From Bacteroidota bacterium (lineage in GTDB: Bacteria > Bacteroidota > Bacteroidia > NS11-12g > UBA9320): a DNA stretch of 64,000 bases. The translations under genes and the position numbers were made by a program. Numbering within the stretch: position 1 is the first letter of the stretch; every line of letters begins with the position of its first letter. Location: contig WGNA01000010.1 of NCBI GenBank assembly GCA_016124755.1, positions 62,001 to 126,000 on the forward strand. Reading direction: 5' to 3'. This document shows, piece after piece, positions 29,501-36,374 of this stretch. The notes under the pieces are model-generated. The model was not told the origin of the DNA. It saw only the letters and a program-made list of their open reading frames with translations, and did no database searches.

Positions 29501-30145
29501 CTGAATCAAATGGAAGTGACACAAATCCTGATGGCCGGGGATTACCATTTACAATTGCATATTGCCAACAAGGCGGGTTGTTTTGCTGATTTGGATACAC
29601 CGATTCATGTCTATCCTTTGCCGGTTGCCGCTTTTGATTTTAATCCGAAAGAAGCGTATCTGGACGATCCTACTATCACTTTCATTAATCAATCTTCTTC
29701 AGATGTAACTAATTGGTTGTGGGAATTTGGCGACGGAGAGCAATCGAACCAGACGGATCCTGTTCACCGCTATGTAGAAGGCAAGGAATATCCGATTGTA
29801 TTAATTGTTACCAACGATAAAGGTTGTAGAGATACGGCGAGTAATGTGGTAGTGATTCGCGATAATCTGATTATTTATATTCCGAATGCCATTAGTACAA
29901 ACAACAAACAAGACGGACTTAATTCGGTCTTCAGAGTGGTCGGGATCGGATACCAATCGGTTTCTTGTCAGATTTTTAACCGCTGGGGAGAGAAGATTTT
30001 TGAAGCCGACGACTTCACAAACGGATGGGATGGAACGTATCAGGATCAGCCGGTGCAGGCAGGAGTTTATGTGTACACCATTACGCTGATCGATTACAAA
30101 GGGCGGAAGTATTATCGCAATGGTACAGTGACGGTAGTAAAGTAA
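17570..30145 (+). CDS. Giant (about 4190 aa) multi-domain surface protein, gliding-motility/T9SS type B C-terminal domain
   Basis: Signal peptide KPITKLKGFVPIFLCGITFLLIGNSLAKAQ; multiple CxxPGxYxxxV modules; PKD-like FWDFGYNG and WLWEFGDGEQSNQTDPVHRY; 20 tandem Ig-like units; C-term IYIPNAISTNNKQDGLNSVFRV...CQIFNRWGEKIFEADDFTNGWDGTYQDQPVQAGVYVYTI (type B CTD). Confidence 0.92.
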   Translation: MSILKPITKLKGFVPIFLCGITFLLIGNSLAKAQKPVNDSCSKAIIINLGNGGFGRGLFISDSVSIDSATIQTGEYFHSSLVSAGNDKKSVWYRFYIPSRRGVNIELKQHANAIATKDCGFTTYKSESCLPTSTMATASKITTLNQFGSSFNPCMDPGWYMVQVSAKSRAAGKIYLEITTSYPYEYSAVVNAKYDVADSAYRFGNTIVGFGGDNSKYVDFELGCYTIDDSSEFYADLGANYLAFNQSAWFTFQANKNADNSQIALRPITNCVRNDSFAYRLYKGDCRSTASVILLDSAFSDWNSGSTCSGNCSDVVFDYKCRFDSGEFYSIQFLFHEDQVNTMRLTLSDQTGRFDSGYHQPKIGHSNEIGVVRGNVIYNTSFTCNSYISDNVCGNANASPISLGNFKYNLSQWVSFDLDQQSALTINFANYINNYKRYDLLAWRLFKDTITSNCSDVDTMNIIASGVGTYGSYAYSLKCLEPGKYSIQLLGSDSLRDYSNWKCSGTMHLGGDYRLTLTQSQLPVSNRFSLATTTSVDSVNNYSTLIKNGYVTAQYDTVSCNDALLPEDRCEPLFHKAMYRTFVVGDADKDGRADSGLVYITNLLQGYVGYPYYNYHANHRIYKGDAKALRAAQSGSAYPDTLFGLTPYSECIPNSAYQMGVCVEPGIYTLVSTFDSIAITLTERPNVYFYSSHTKHNTYATAEFIDSISGVGSWSGERDTISCSVNPDTIDGNYCGRRNTYHVFYLDTTCVLTASIDYGTYAYGGRRFSLYSGDIRNGKSGLKVVNDGSNWSCLATYSRTISDCFPLSPGFYTVVISEDLDVGYDSLNRENSSGPRLYQYPHKVYISTRASTINPKKYYRPSLAAYADSLVNNNQPLSFDTNYSSINGMQLKLKKYQLPREYLECDLDTPLNYYPKNQLCDTGTTDIVYYTFNLEKYSFVKIWGNTSGGTWDSKLYNLDVRTDSAALDTAVPVQNCNYNPNYMEFCGLPAGTYSLLYFCERSKGQTATVYPVVYIDSIFNSRFDRAANAYDFGRIPGDGNYYDGKVGDVHPLDTALPPSHDFFTCKTGVSETDPTSSNCGGHINPRVYLNDSNIVMFPYDSVYQYYHNQSYYPWSFIRRNLWYSFVIRGRGNVTVDLKGLTASGLQNTPGLTFRYSIYESDEDGSLSMVDLKSMGKIDSTLTSGLTYIANDYYYCYYTSPLSITFPISACESVRDRRYYVLVDLDGYNYSSSPAINSNVWLEIKYDSAYLPDTRFDYYSTANKVNGLNDVNLLQNPGFENSNFWTSAKGNWYLNQNQTTGLKGNHAWAYSYYTWRNDTVEIYQDVDMTQYASQIVAGTATLSFSGYLKSKNESTPDDGRIVVEYRNASGTVLSTYTSSWYGNSSAWTQVAHSKTIPVGTKTVRVRLQARNNGVNYYSDVYFDEMDFRVSVPNSTVHTTLKSNVLYRGDLTYFAGSTIDTTDIYHSPGNSYSCYTKDVGGTVWYKVEVDSVGYMFYNYVYHYFSSGKDYEGVTYNSYLMRVYRSDKDGDSLGGLTYMPPISTSSQFNSLMGSGGYYICVQPGTYYIQLNKCNQYACSDYIYPQIAFDFHTGDFCNNAVPLYLDTLESQSDRLLVNCHTMGNDFGEDGSDLGCLFGPNGYKSSWFVVHYTDTTKIDLEFKLAEYTTASANEIRYRTYYGNCQSLTPAPCNTNALTTFTLDCLRDGTYYVQIVTPENATGELEMTVEAKENHDSTCFPVDIFQPNAAFYYNTACPENVVEFINTSSRGDSIRYFWDFGYNGWTDTVLNPVVPYPALKAEITYNVKLRVVNIAQNSSDSLILPVTVPFAPYLDILNNDTVLCKGDSVTLNAVISHGKGIWSTGDTSTSITVSRTGKYFWMVQDKKNILDNPSFEKNPVSTNWTVVSGNWQRTSNSSYGVQDSSYVAYVVNASGGVSEMYQDVDVSLDSIEIDSGIAKTSLTGFLRGYQTYGDAAQVTLEYLDKKGNLLAIYRTDYWSEDYWNTFTHSRTTPVGTRTLRVRVEADKISTNNNNCYAFIDGLVLKMRSACEYKDSVYVQVNLYPKLDLPSDTFFCKGDSLLLNPDVYYDSPYVVQDSMNAKLTGSLKNNASHSASNGYVELTSNAYNQNGQIEWTDSDLKITDTFTVSFDMYSGGDGGYALWLYLFNSSTPTSEDVNAGGYSVNFDEQSSNQLQFNWSGSRRNTTSPGVDMGTGKWINIRIEYANQTFKVYSGNMLIASFTDATTRTQTGYKFGLGARNGGYYNIYRVKNFHISKNNPSFAILLKKPKVGGTYLWSDGTTNDSTRWITSTHKLSLKFRDAFGCESNTDSTQINVVNQYDSLFTASDNICVLLDTFYLTKPVSTGYFYGHQAVDSQGMVLVDSASFGSNTIYFSVIDTFGCIAIDTGSFIIDSIPDLQFTAAGPFCKNDSPSKLQINHSSGYFFGGTYIDSTGIFDPAKTTQRLNRVYYATFDQDCRGVDSIDVIVDSLPVITMPSLGEYCLNSGLQQLPLADNNGFFEPTLYLDSSGLFNPVKAGVGVHRTYFTLVNSNGCFVTDSADVTVDSLPNAAITPAGPFCKNSVSQKLTGLYHNGVFQKATYIDTAGNFSPAIAGVGSKKVYHTVVDNRGCSNKDSLVVQVNALPNAAISSAGPFCFNRSKQLLIPRFNKGGVFTKNTYIDSIGWFTPQKAGTGSHKVYYTFTDANGCSNTDSITVQVDTIPDASIAPVGPLCLGDTSVQLIITGKPGGTFTTTSWLDTNGIFTVKTAGTGSHKVYYSVTDGQLCSNKDSITIKVNPIPDASITPAGPFCENSGVHTIAAKINTGGYFSTTAFIDSAGHFNPAVSSIGNHKIFYSFTDSNSCSNTDSTIVHVDSIPDASIMAAGPFCENGGIQLISPAINSGGFFTKTNFLDSSGYFDPAHSSTGDHSIYYSFTDGNGCSNTDSTIVHVDSIPDASITSAGPFCENGGIQLISPTINSGGFFTKTGFIDSSGYFDPAQSSTGDHSIYYSFTDGNGCSNTDSTVVHVDSIPDASIATAGPFCLNAGVQIILAKTNSGGFFTKTIFIDSTGHFDPVQSSIGDHPIYYSFTDGNGCSNTDSITIHVDSIPDASITPAGPFCENGGVQLISPAINSGGFFTKTGFIDSAGHFDPAQSSTGDHRIYYSFMDGNGCSNTDSTIIHVDSIPDASITSAGPFCENGGIQLISPVINSGGFFTKTGFIDSSGYFDPAKSSTDDHRIYYSFTDGSGCSNTDSTIVHVDSIPDASIASAGPFCMNAGVQIILAKTNSGGYFTKTGFIDSSGYFDPVQSSIGDHLIYYSFTDGNGCSNTDSTIIHVDSIPDASITAAGPFCENGGVQLISPAINSGGFFAKTNFIDSAGYFDPAQSSTGDHPIYYSFTDGNGCSNTDSTIIHVDSIPDASITSAGPFCENGRVQLISPAINSGGFFTKTGFIDSAGHFDPAQSSTGNHRIYYSFTDGNGCSNTDSTVVHVDSIPDASIALAGPFCMNAGVQIILAKTNSGGYFTKTGFIDSSGHFDPVQSSTGDHPIYYSFTDGNGCSNTDSAIVHVDSLPDVTIQPAGPFCLNDTISAIKPNHSGGTFIVTNYIDVTGKFNPLKAGTGISLVQYQRTDGNGCSDTGSLTITVDTLPNASITPAGPFCENASVQNLSAQKNTGTYRALSYVDTAGHFVPSFAGSGDHKVYHSFTDARGCRNTDSTIIHVDTVPDASITPAGPFCANAGIKQMSGSTNPGGTFKSDIYIDASGKFDPLKATSGLNKIYYTYTNSKGCSDTDSTSVQVDSIPDASIIPAGPFCENSGPQKLKARTHTSGSFTITPYLKANGDFDPAIAGQGVHRIYYSLSDSKGCANTDSIIIEITAPPDASLPSYGPYCANDSSEKLIAVNPGGTFSGGNYITSNGVFNPGKANITDNTVLYTLSDTSNCFDTKSIVIQVNDYPHNSIYIDPDEGCEPLEITFSTEPVDTIIWKLAVNTFLNQMEVTQILMAGDYHLQLHIANKAGCFADLDTPIHVYPLPVAAFDFNPKEAYLDDPTITFINQSSSDVTNWLWEFGDGEQSNQTDPVHRYVEGKEYPIVLIVTNDKGCRDTASNVVVIRDNLIIYIPNAISTNNKQDGLNSVFRVVGIGYQSVSCQIFNRWGEKIFEADDFTNGWDGTYQDQPVQAGVYVYTITLIDYKGRKYYRNGTVTVVK
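21381..21857 (+). other. CBM/galactose-binding-like domain 1 in giant protein
   Basis: LLQNPGFENSNFW...EIYQDVDM...LSFSGYLKS...VEYRNASGTVLSTY...VPVGTKTVRVRLQ...YFDEMDFRV beta-sandwich pattern (coordinates approximate). Confidence 0.55.
23211..23690 (+). other. CBM/galactose-binding-like domain 2 in giant protein, paralogous to domain 1
   Basis: ILDNPSFEKNP...EMYQDVDV...LTGFLRG...LEYLDKKGNLLAIY...TPVGTRTLRVRVE...FIDGLVLKM (coordinates approximate). Confidence 0.55.
23830..24372 (+). other. L-type-lectin/ConA-like domain in giant protein
   Basis: MNAKLTGSLKNNASHSASNGYVELTSNAYNQNGQIEWTDSDLKITDTFTVSFDMYSGGDGGYALWLYLF...GKWINIRIEYANQTFKVYSGNMLIASF (coordinates approximate). Confidence 0.5.
24791..29384 (+). 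repeat. About 20 tandem Ig-like units, typical period 231 bp (77 aa)
   Basis: Repeated (I/L)PDASITxAGPFCxN...GGxFxxxxxIDxxGxFxPxxxxxGxHxIYYSFTDxxGCSNTDSxxxxVD; spacing measured 26161 to 26392 = 231 bp. Confidence 0.93.
26161..28239 (+). repeat. Higher-order tandem repeat: 3 copies of a 693-bp block (3 x 231 bp each)
   Basis: Units cycle ENGG / ENGG(R) / (L/M)NAGVQIILAKTNSGG; block starts 26161, 26854, 27547 (693 bp each); diagnostic third unit at 26623, 27316, 28009 (693 bp each). Confidence 0.93.
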
Positions 30146-30201
30146 TCCGGGAATAGCGATCATCAAACAGTGATGTATCGCATTTTTATCAGAACTACCC
30201 G

Positions 30202-31920
30202 ATGCCATTTTCCAGTATTTTGCGGGTCATGAGGTGGTTGATTCTCATAGTTCCGGTGGTTCTGGTTTTTGGGTGTAAAAATCCTAAAAGTGAGAAAGGA
30301 AATTCTGCGGAACGGATCTTCAATGAGGATTTGATTTTTAATCCGGCGATGGATGCTAAACGGGATAGCGCATGGAGATTTCTTGCGAGAGGTCAAATGG
30401 ATTCGGCTATCATGTTTGCTCAGGAGGAGATGCAGGAAGCAGAAAGCAAAAAGGCTCCGCCGGAAGTAATCATCAACAACTACTCACATTTTGCGGAACT
30501 CCTTTTTAATATCAATGCGTATGATTTAGGGGAAGAGTACACTATCAAAGCTCAGAGTGTTTATTCAACCTATTTTAAGGATCAGCCTTCCTGGACATAC
30601 CACACTTTCGCCAGTCAGCAGGCACTTTTCGATCTCGCAAAAAAGAACTACGACGAGGCTATTAATCATTACCACCAGTCGATCGAAAGACTGAAACCTC
30701 TCAACAAGGATTTATTTGTTGCGAGCATGATGAACAATATCGGAGTGGTGTATCTGGAACAGGATAATCTGGATTCCGCAAAAGCCTATTTTCAGAAAGC
30801 AAGACTGTACTACATGGATCACAAACTGCCTTTCGATGGGTTGTTTTTCAGCATTAATAACAATCTGGCAGACCTTTCTTATCAGCTTGGGAATTATCAT
30901 GATTCATACAACCTTTACGATTCCAATTATCAACTGGCGAGGATGACTTTGGGAAGTTTTGTTCATGCGCCAAGAAGAATTGTGACTTCCAACATCGGAA
31001 GAGCTAAAAATGATCTGGAACTCAACAAAGCCGATAGTGCCCGGGCTCACGTTGCTCTTGCAGAAGCGTATCTGGATTCTGTCGATTACAGAAAGCGTCT
31101 CGAATACAGGGAAGAGATTCTGGAATTGAAGGGACGATTAGCGGTTCAAAGATTAGATATTTCGGATTACAAGAAATTCAATCTTTTTAGAATGCAGCTT
31201 CGGGATTCAATCAATGAAATCAAACTTTCGGGTTTGGAACTCGCGAATCAAAAGGTAGCGGAGTTACAAATTCAGGCAGCACAACTTCAGCTTGCGGCAG
31301 GAAGGCAAGTGCTCAGGTTCAACCGGTTGCTGGGAATCAGTATCGTGTCCATCATTGTGATGATTGCTATCTTCATTGTGATGGTAATAAGAAGAAGGAA
31401 TAAGGCTCTGCAGGTTCAGAGACAACTCGCCATTGTAGAGTTAGAAAACAAAGAACTTCAGGAAGAAAAGCTGCGGTTGGAGCTGAGCAATAAGATGAGT
31501 GATCTGAATGAATTATCTGCACACGCGGCCATGCTGAAAAAGTTCACACAACAAACAAAGGATCAGCTCAAAGACCTTTGGAAATTTGATAAGGATGAGC
31601 AAAAAACGAAACTTCGCGAACTCTCATCATCGCTGAATCAGAACGATAGTCAGATGAAAGTGAATTCCCTTATTCAGGAAAATCTTCACGACCTCAACAC
31701 CGCATTTTTTGTTCGTTTGGATGAAATTTCGAACAACCAGCTCACCAAAAAAGAAAAGGAGTTGTGCGCACTTTTCCGGCTCATGTTGTCGAATGATCAG
31801 ATTGCCGATCTGCGAAATACCAGTATTAATGCAGTTTGGGTCGCACGACATCGTATCAAAAACAAACTGAATCTGGGTAAAGAAGACAGTCTTTCCGATT
31901 TTCTCCGGAAGCTGGAATGA
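30202..31920 (+). CDS. TPR - transmembrane - coiled-coil - LuxR-type HTH signalling protein
   Basis: Lipobox-like VFGCKNPKSE; TPR repeats (MNNIGVVYLEQDNLDSAKAYFQKA); TM LLGISIVSIIVMIAIFIVMVI; C-term LTKKEKELCALFRLMLSNDQIADLRNTSINAVWVARHRIKNKLNL (GerE/LuxR-like). Confidence 0.85.
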   Translation: MPFSSILRVMRWLILIVPVVLVFGCKNPKSEKGNSAERIFNEDLIFNPAMDAKRDSAWRFLARGQMDSAIMFAQEEMQEAESKKAPPEVIINNYSHFAELLFNINAYDLGEEYTIKAQSVYSTYFKDQPSWTYHTFASQQALFDLAKKNYDEAINHYHQSIERLKPLNKDLFVASMMNNIGVVYLEQDNLDSAKAYFQKARLYYMDHKLPFDGLFFSINNNLADLSYQLGNYHDSYNLYDSNYQLARMTLGSFVHAPRRIVTSNIGRAKNDLELNKADSARAHVALAEAYLDSVDYRKRLEYREEILELKGRLAVQRLDISDYKKFNLFRMQLRDSINEIKLSGLELANQKVAELQIQAAQLQLAAGRQVLRFNRLLGISIVSIIVMIAIFIVMVIRRRNKALQVQRQLAIVELENKELQEEKLRLELSNKMSDLNELSAHAAMLKKFTQQTKDQLKDLWKFDKDEQKTKLRELSSSLNQNDSQMKVNSLIQENLHDLNTAFFVRLDEISNNQLTKKEKELCALFRLMLSNDQIADLRNTSINAVWVARHRIKNKLNLGKEDSLSDFLRKLE

Positions 31921-32245
31921 GACATTTAATTTCTGAACTCAGAATAGAAATTCATAGGAACGTTCATCCCGAATGCAAAAAATTTGGTGGCAGATCGCCC
32001 CGGATTTTAGAACAATTCACCCGTTAATGCAGATCAAAAAAACGCAAGTAAGAGTCGAAATCGGCCTCATTTTTTTCAATCAAAGAGTGTGAAAAATGAA
32101 GTGTAAAATGCTTTTTATCAAAAGCTTGTGATTTCTGACAGTTTTTGTAAGGTGGATTTTTTGGAAAAATATTGCCGGTCGGCTTCCATTTGCACTGCCT
32201 TCTGATAAGGCACCAAATAATTACCCACGCATAAAATCTCAATCA

Positions 32246-35200
32246 ATGAAAAGGTCAATCTTTTTCCTGTCCTTGGTATGCTCTTTTTTTTCTGCTTTAG
32301 CCCAAAATAATGTGGGCATCGGAACGAATCAACCCGACCCAAGCGCAGCACTCGAAATTAAATCCGGTAACCAGGGAATCCTTATTCCCCGAACCGACAG
32401 CACCAGCCGAAAATCGATTTCCGATCCGGCCGACGGACTCATGGTGTATGACACCACGACCAGTTCTTTCTGGTATTTCAACGGTGATGAGTGGCAGAAC
32501 ATGAAAAAAGCGGTGGCAACTGCAATTGCCGACGACGGTTTATCTTTAGGTGATACCTGCTATTTTTCGCCATTTGATGATGCTTCGTTTGAAGATGCGG
32601 ATATAATAGATTCTAAGGCTCATGACAATTGGCAGTCATTCACGGCTTTGTCCACCGGATATCTGGTTCGGTTTGATGCCTATATCCTGCCAAATTCTTC
32701 TCCGTTCGATGGGGGAGTTTTCAGGGTTTACGCGGGTACCGGCACTTCCGGAACATTGCTTTATGAAAGTTATATTGATTCATTGGGAGAAGGCTGGCTT
32801 GAATTTGAGATTCCACATGAGACCGTTTTGGTAGAAAAAGACTCGATTTATACATTTTTTCTTAATGACACGGTGAACAGTTGCGTATGGATTTATAATG
32901 AATTCGGGAACTTATATGCCGGTGGTGAGGCTAGTTCAGGTGTAAACTCAGACTATCTTTTTCGAACCACTGTCAACCGGTGTGTCAACAAAAGTGTGAT
33001 TACCACCGATATCGATAACCAGTCGGCGACTCTGCAATTAATCGACACCATCTTTTTTAAAGACAATACGTGGCAGATTTCTGCTGAAACCGATGATCAG
33101 TTACTCAGCCTCACTTCCGATAGCCTGACCATTGAGGACGGAAATACAATTGATCTGTCGGCATACAAACAGAGTTTGAATCTGAGTGGCGATACCCTCA
33201 CATTGAGCAACGGGAATTCGGTGGTATTTGATGATAAGGTTAATGATGCGGACTACGATCCAACCAATGAGATTCAGACATTAACTTTAAATGGAGACAC
33301 TTTGATTCTCAGCAGCGGGAACAGTGTAGTTTTCGATGATAAAGTTAACGACGCCGACAGCAGTGCTACCAACGAATTACAGTTTCTGAGTTTAAGCAAC
33401 GACACCTTGTATCTGAGCAGCGGAAATTACGTGGTTCTGAGTTCTGTTAATACCGACAATCAGACGCTCAGTTTCAGCAACGACACGCTTTCGTTGAGTA
33501 ACGGAAACAATGTTGTTTTAACCTCCATTAACACCGATAACCAAACGCTGAGTTTCAGTAACGATACGCTTTCATTGAGCAATGGAAATACGGTTGTTTT
33601 AACCTCCATTAACTCCGATAATCAAACCCTCAGCATCAGTAATGATTCATTAGTAATCGACGATGGAAATGCAGTTGACCTCTCAGCATATTTGGATAAT
33701 ACGGATGCCCAGTTATTAGAATTTAGTAATGATTCACTTTCCATTGCGAACGGAAATTCGGTTGACCTTTCAGGCTATTTGGATAATACCGATTCTCAGA
33801 TGTTGAGTCTGAGTAATGATTCATTGTCCATTGAAAACGGGAATACAATTGACTTGTCGGCGTACCTCGATAACACGGACGCTCAGGTTTTCAGCTTAGA
33901 GGAAGATACGCTTACGATTTCCGGCGGGAACTCAATTGATTTAAGCAGCATCGATAATCAGCAACTCAGTGTTTCAAACGACACACTGCGAATCGCCAAT
34001 GGTAATTCCGTGAAGCTAAGTCACTCTACCGATCTTGGAATTCTGCTTTCTGATGAGTGTTATAAAATAGAATACATGGATATTTTCTTTGAGAAAAACA
34101 CCAGCGTTACTTTAGATTCGACAACATCAGGCTGGCAATCTTTTACTGCGGAAGCATCTTGTTATTTAACCAAGGTTATCCCGTACATCGATTCAAGCGC
34201 ACTTTATCACGCTGGAAATTTCAAGATATACGAAGGGGACGGAACTTCAGGCCAATTATTATACAGCAGTGCTCAGGGATCATTGGGGCCGGGTTGGGAT
34301 ACGATTTATGTTGCCGATGGAGCAGTATATGTTGATTCCGGCAGCCATTACACCATTTATCTCGAGGACACGATCGGGCAATTTATCTGGAAATCACGCC
34401 GGGCAAACGGTGGATATACCGGTGGAGGAAGCGATGAGCATTTTAATCTGGGCGACCGCTTTTTTCGCATAAAAGGCGGGTCGTGCGACTTTCGGCAATT
34501 GGTTGAGCCATACTCGGGTTCCGGAACCACATCTCTTCATTATGTGGATACCATCTTTTACAGTAATGGAGAATATTCGACCGGCGAGTCTGTGCTCTCA
34601 ATCAGCAATGACTCATTGTCTATAACTCATGGGAATACGGTTGATCTTTCGACTTATCTCGACAATACAGATGAGCAAACCCTAAGCATCAGCAGCGATA
34701 GCCTCTCCATAACCGGGGGAAATACGGTAGATCTTTCGGATTATCTCGATAACACAGATGAACAAACCTTAAGCATCAGCAACGACAGCCTCTCCATAAC
34801 CGGCGGAAATGCGGTTGATCTTTCAGAATATCTCGATAACCAAACCTTGAGTATCACCAATGATAGTCTCAGTATTGTTGACGGAAACTCAGTTGACCTT
34901 TCGGATTATTTAGACAATACGGATAATCAAACCTTAAGTATCAGCAACGACAGCCTTTTGATTTCCGGCGGGAATTCGGTTGATCTTTCGGCTTATCTGG
35001 ATAACACCGACGATCAAAACCTTTCTTTATCTAATGACTCTTTGTCGATTGACAATGGAAGCACACTCGATCTGAGTTCCATTACACCCACAACTTTAGC
35101 AGATGATGATGGCAATACAACTATTGAAGTGGAAGCATCAGCAAACGAAGACAAAATTCATTTTAAACTCGGAGGTACAGAATATTACACCTTTGAGTCC

Positions 35201-36235
35201 ACCGGAATGCGGTTTATCAATCCGAATGGAAACCTTTCTATTGGTTCTAATAATTTGTTGAGCATCACCTCCGGAAATACGAATGTCGGACTTGGAGACT
35301 ATGCGCTTCGTTACGATTCATCCGGAAGTTCCAACATTGCGATCGGTATAGCAGCTATGCAAGGGAATCGTTCAGGCTCAAACAATGTCGCGATCGGTTA
35401 CCGCTCAGGTTTCGTTAACTCGACCGGATCGGGGAATGTGTTTCTGGGTTACAGATCCGGATTTACAGAAACCGGTTCGAACAAACTCTATATCGAAAAC
35501 TCGGACGTTAGTTCGACCCAGGCTTTAATTTATGGTGAATTTGACAACGATTTTCTGGCAATAAATGGCGATTTACGGATCAACGACGGCACTCAACAAA
35601 GTGGTTACGTTTTTACGAGTGATGCGGATGGTGATGGTAGCTGGCAGGCTCCGGTTGATGATCAGAAGATCGATAAATTTAATCTGAACGGAACCACGTT
35701 AGAAATATCACTTGAAGATGATGGGGAAGCAGATAAAACGGTAGATCTCTCCAATCTGGGCGTTCCAGTGGGATCTGTGCAGATGTATGCAGGAGATACA
35801 TCGATGCTTCCAACCGGCTGGCTTGTGTGCAACGGAAATACTTTTAGTTCATCGACCTACCCAACCTTATATACGGTTCTCGGGAACAGTAACGTCTTAC
35901 CCAATATGAGTGGCAGGTTTCCATTAGGCGTTGGCAGCAGCGGATCTACGTATTCGTCTACTCATACATTAGGAGATACGGCCGGTGATGAAAAGCATAA
36001 ACTTACCATTGACGAAATGCCAAGTCACACACACGACGCAGGAAGCCTGTCAACACAGTTTAACTACCTGAGCGGCAATTCCGGGGCGGGATCTTCAACT
36101 CTGAAGGACGGAAGCGACAGTCAACTTTACAACAGTAGTGCGCTCAGTGGCAGTACTTCCAGTAAAGGCAATGACTACGCACACAGTATAATGCCACCCT
36201 ACTTTACAGTGTATTTCATTATTAAAGCTAAATAA
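32246..36235 (+). CDS. Tail-fibre-like secreted protein: beta-repeats, duplicated domain, YadA-head-like segment, phage tail-collar domain
   Basis: Signal peptide; NNVGIGTNQPDPSAALEIKSGNQGILIPR; 17 SNDSLSIxxGNxVDLSxYLDNTD repeats; GSSNIAIGIAAMQGNRSGSNNVAIGYRSGF; PVGSVQMYAGDTSMLPTGWLVCNGNTFSSSTYPTLYTVLG...MSGRFPLGVG...THTHDAG-like tail collar. Confidence 0.85.
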   Translation: MKRSIFFLSLVCSFFSALAQNNVGIGTNQPDPSAALEIKSGNQGILIPRTDSTSRKSISDPADGLMVYDTTTSSFWYFNGDEWQNMKKAVATAIADDGLSLGDTCYFSPFDDASFEDADIIDSKAHDNWQSFTALSTGYLVRFDAYILPNSSPFDGGVFRVYAGTGTSGTLLYESYIDSLGEGWLEFEIPHETVLVEKDSIYTFFLNDTVNSCVWIYNEFGNLYAGGEASSGVNSDYLFRTTVNRCVNKSVITTDIDNQSATLQLIDTIFFKDNTWQISAETDDQLLSLTSDSLTIEDGNTIDLSAYKQSLNLSGDTLTLSNGNSVVFDDKVNDADYDPTNEIQTLTLNGDTLILSSGNSVVFDDKVNDADSSATNELQFLSLSNDTLYLSSGNYVVLSSVNTDNQTLSFSNDTLSLSNGNNVVLTSINTDNQTLSFSNDTLSLSNGNTVVLTSINSDNQTLSISNDSLVIDDGNAVDLSAYLDNTDAQLLEFSNDSLSIANGNSVDLSGYLDNTDSQMLSLSNDSLSIENGNTIDLSAYLDNTDAQVFSLEEDTLTISGGNSIDLSSIDNQQLSVSNDTLRIANGNSVKLSHSTDLGILLSDECYKIEYMDIFFEKNTSVTLDSTTSGWQSFTAEASCYLTKVIPYIDSSALYHAGNFKIYEGDGTSGQLLYSSAQGSLGPGWDTIYVADGAVYVDSGSHYTIYLEDTIGQFIWKSRRANGGYTGGGSDEHFNLGDRFFRIKGGSCDFRQLVEPYSGSGTTSLHYVDTIFYSNGEYSTGESVLSISNDSLSITHGNTVDLSTYLDNTDEQTLSISSDSLSITGGNTVDLSDYLDNTDEQTLSISNDSLSITGGNAVDLSEYLDNQTLSITNDSLSIVDGNSVDLSDYLDNTDNQTLSISNDSLLISGGNSVDLSAYLDNTDDQNLSLSNDSLSIDNGSTLDLSSITPTTLADDDGNTTIEVEASANEDKIHFKLGGTEYYTFESTGMRFINPNGNLSIGSNNLLSITSGNTNVGLGDYALRYDSSGSSNIAIGIAAMQGNRSGSNNVAIGYRSGFVNSTGSGNVFLGYRSGFTETGSNKLYIENSDVSSTQALIYGEFDNDFLAINGDLRINDGTQQSGYVFTSDADGDGSWQAPVDDQKIDKFNLNGTTLEISLEDDGEADKTVDLSNLGVPVGSVQMYAGDTSMLPTGWLVCNGNTFSSSTYPTLYTVLGNSNVLPNMSGRFPLGVGSSGSTYSSTHTLGDTAGDEKHKLTIDEMPSHTHDAGSLSTQFNYLSGNSGAGSSTLKDGSDSQLYNSSALSGSTSSKGNDYAHSIMPPYFTVYFIIKAK
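32558..32990 (+). repeat. Copy 1 of a duplicated about 145-aa domain in the tail-fibre-like protein
   Basis: CYFSPFDDASFEDADIIDSKAHDNWQSFTALSTGYLVRFDAYI...GGVFRVYAGTGTSGTLLYES...DYLFRTTVNRC. Confidence 0.75.
33093..34025 (+). repeat. Beta-repeat block 1 (about 11 units of about 26-35 aa)
   Basis: QTLSFSNDTLSLSNGNNVVLTSINTDN / QLLEFSNDSLSIANGNSVDLSGYLDNTDS type units. Confidence 0.88.
34058..34486 (+). repeat. Copy 2 of the duplicated about 145-aa domain
   Basis: CYKIEYMDIFFEKNTSVTLDSTTSGWQSFTAEASCYLTKVIPYI...GNFKIYEGDGTSGQLLYSS...DRFFRIKGGSC. Confidence 0.75.
34586..35095 (+). repeat. Beta-repeat block 2 (6 units, mostly 29 aa)
   Basis: QTLSISNDSLSITGGNTVDLSDYLDNTDE type units. Confidence 0.88.
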
Positions 36236-36326
36236 ACTACAACTCCATTAACAGACTTTGGTATGCACTTCCGTGACTTGTGAATAATGGAGATTTTATG
36301 CGATAACGGAAGGTTAACCATGTAAG

Positions 36327-36358
36327 GCAGTCCCGGTAAAAAGGCCGGGGCTGCTTTT
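36327..36358 (+). terminator. Terminator-like hairpin in the 5' region of the 36375 gene
   Basis: gcagtcccgg-taaaaagg-ccggggctgc (10-bp stem, one G:U) then TTTT; ends 16 nt before ATG 36375. Confidence 0.65.
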
Positions 36359-36374
36359 AAAAAAGCTTTAGATT

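Noticed and set aside
32246-36235. Considered a prophage because of the tail-collar domain
   Set aside because: No terminase, portal, capsid, integrase or lysis genes on either side, and the protein has a signal peptide.
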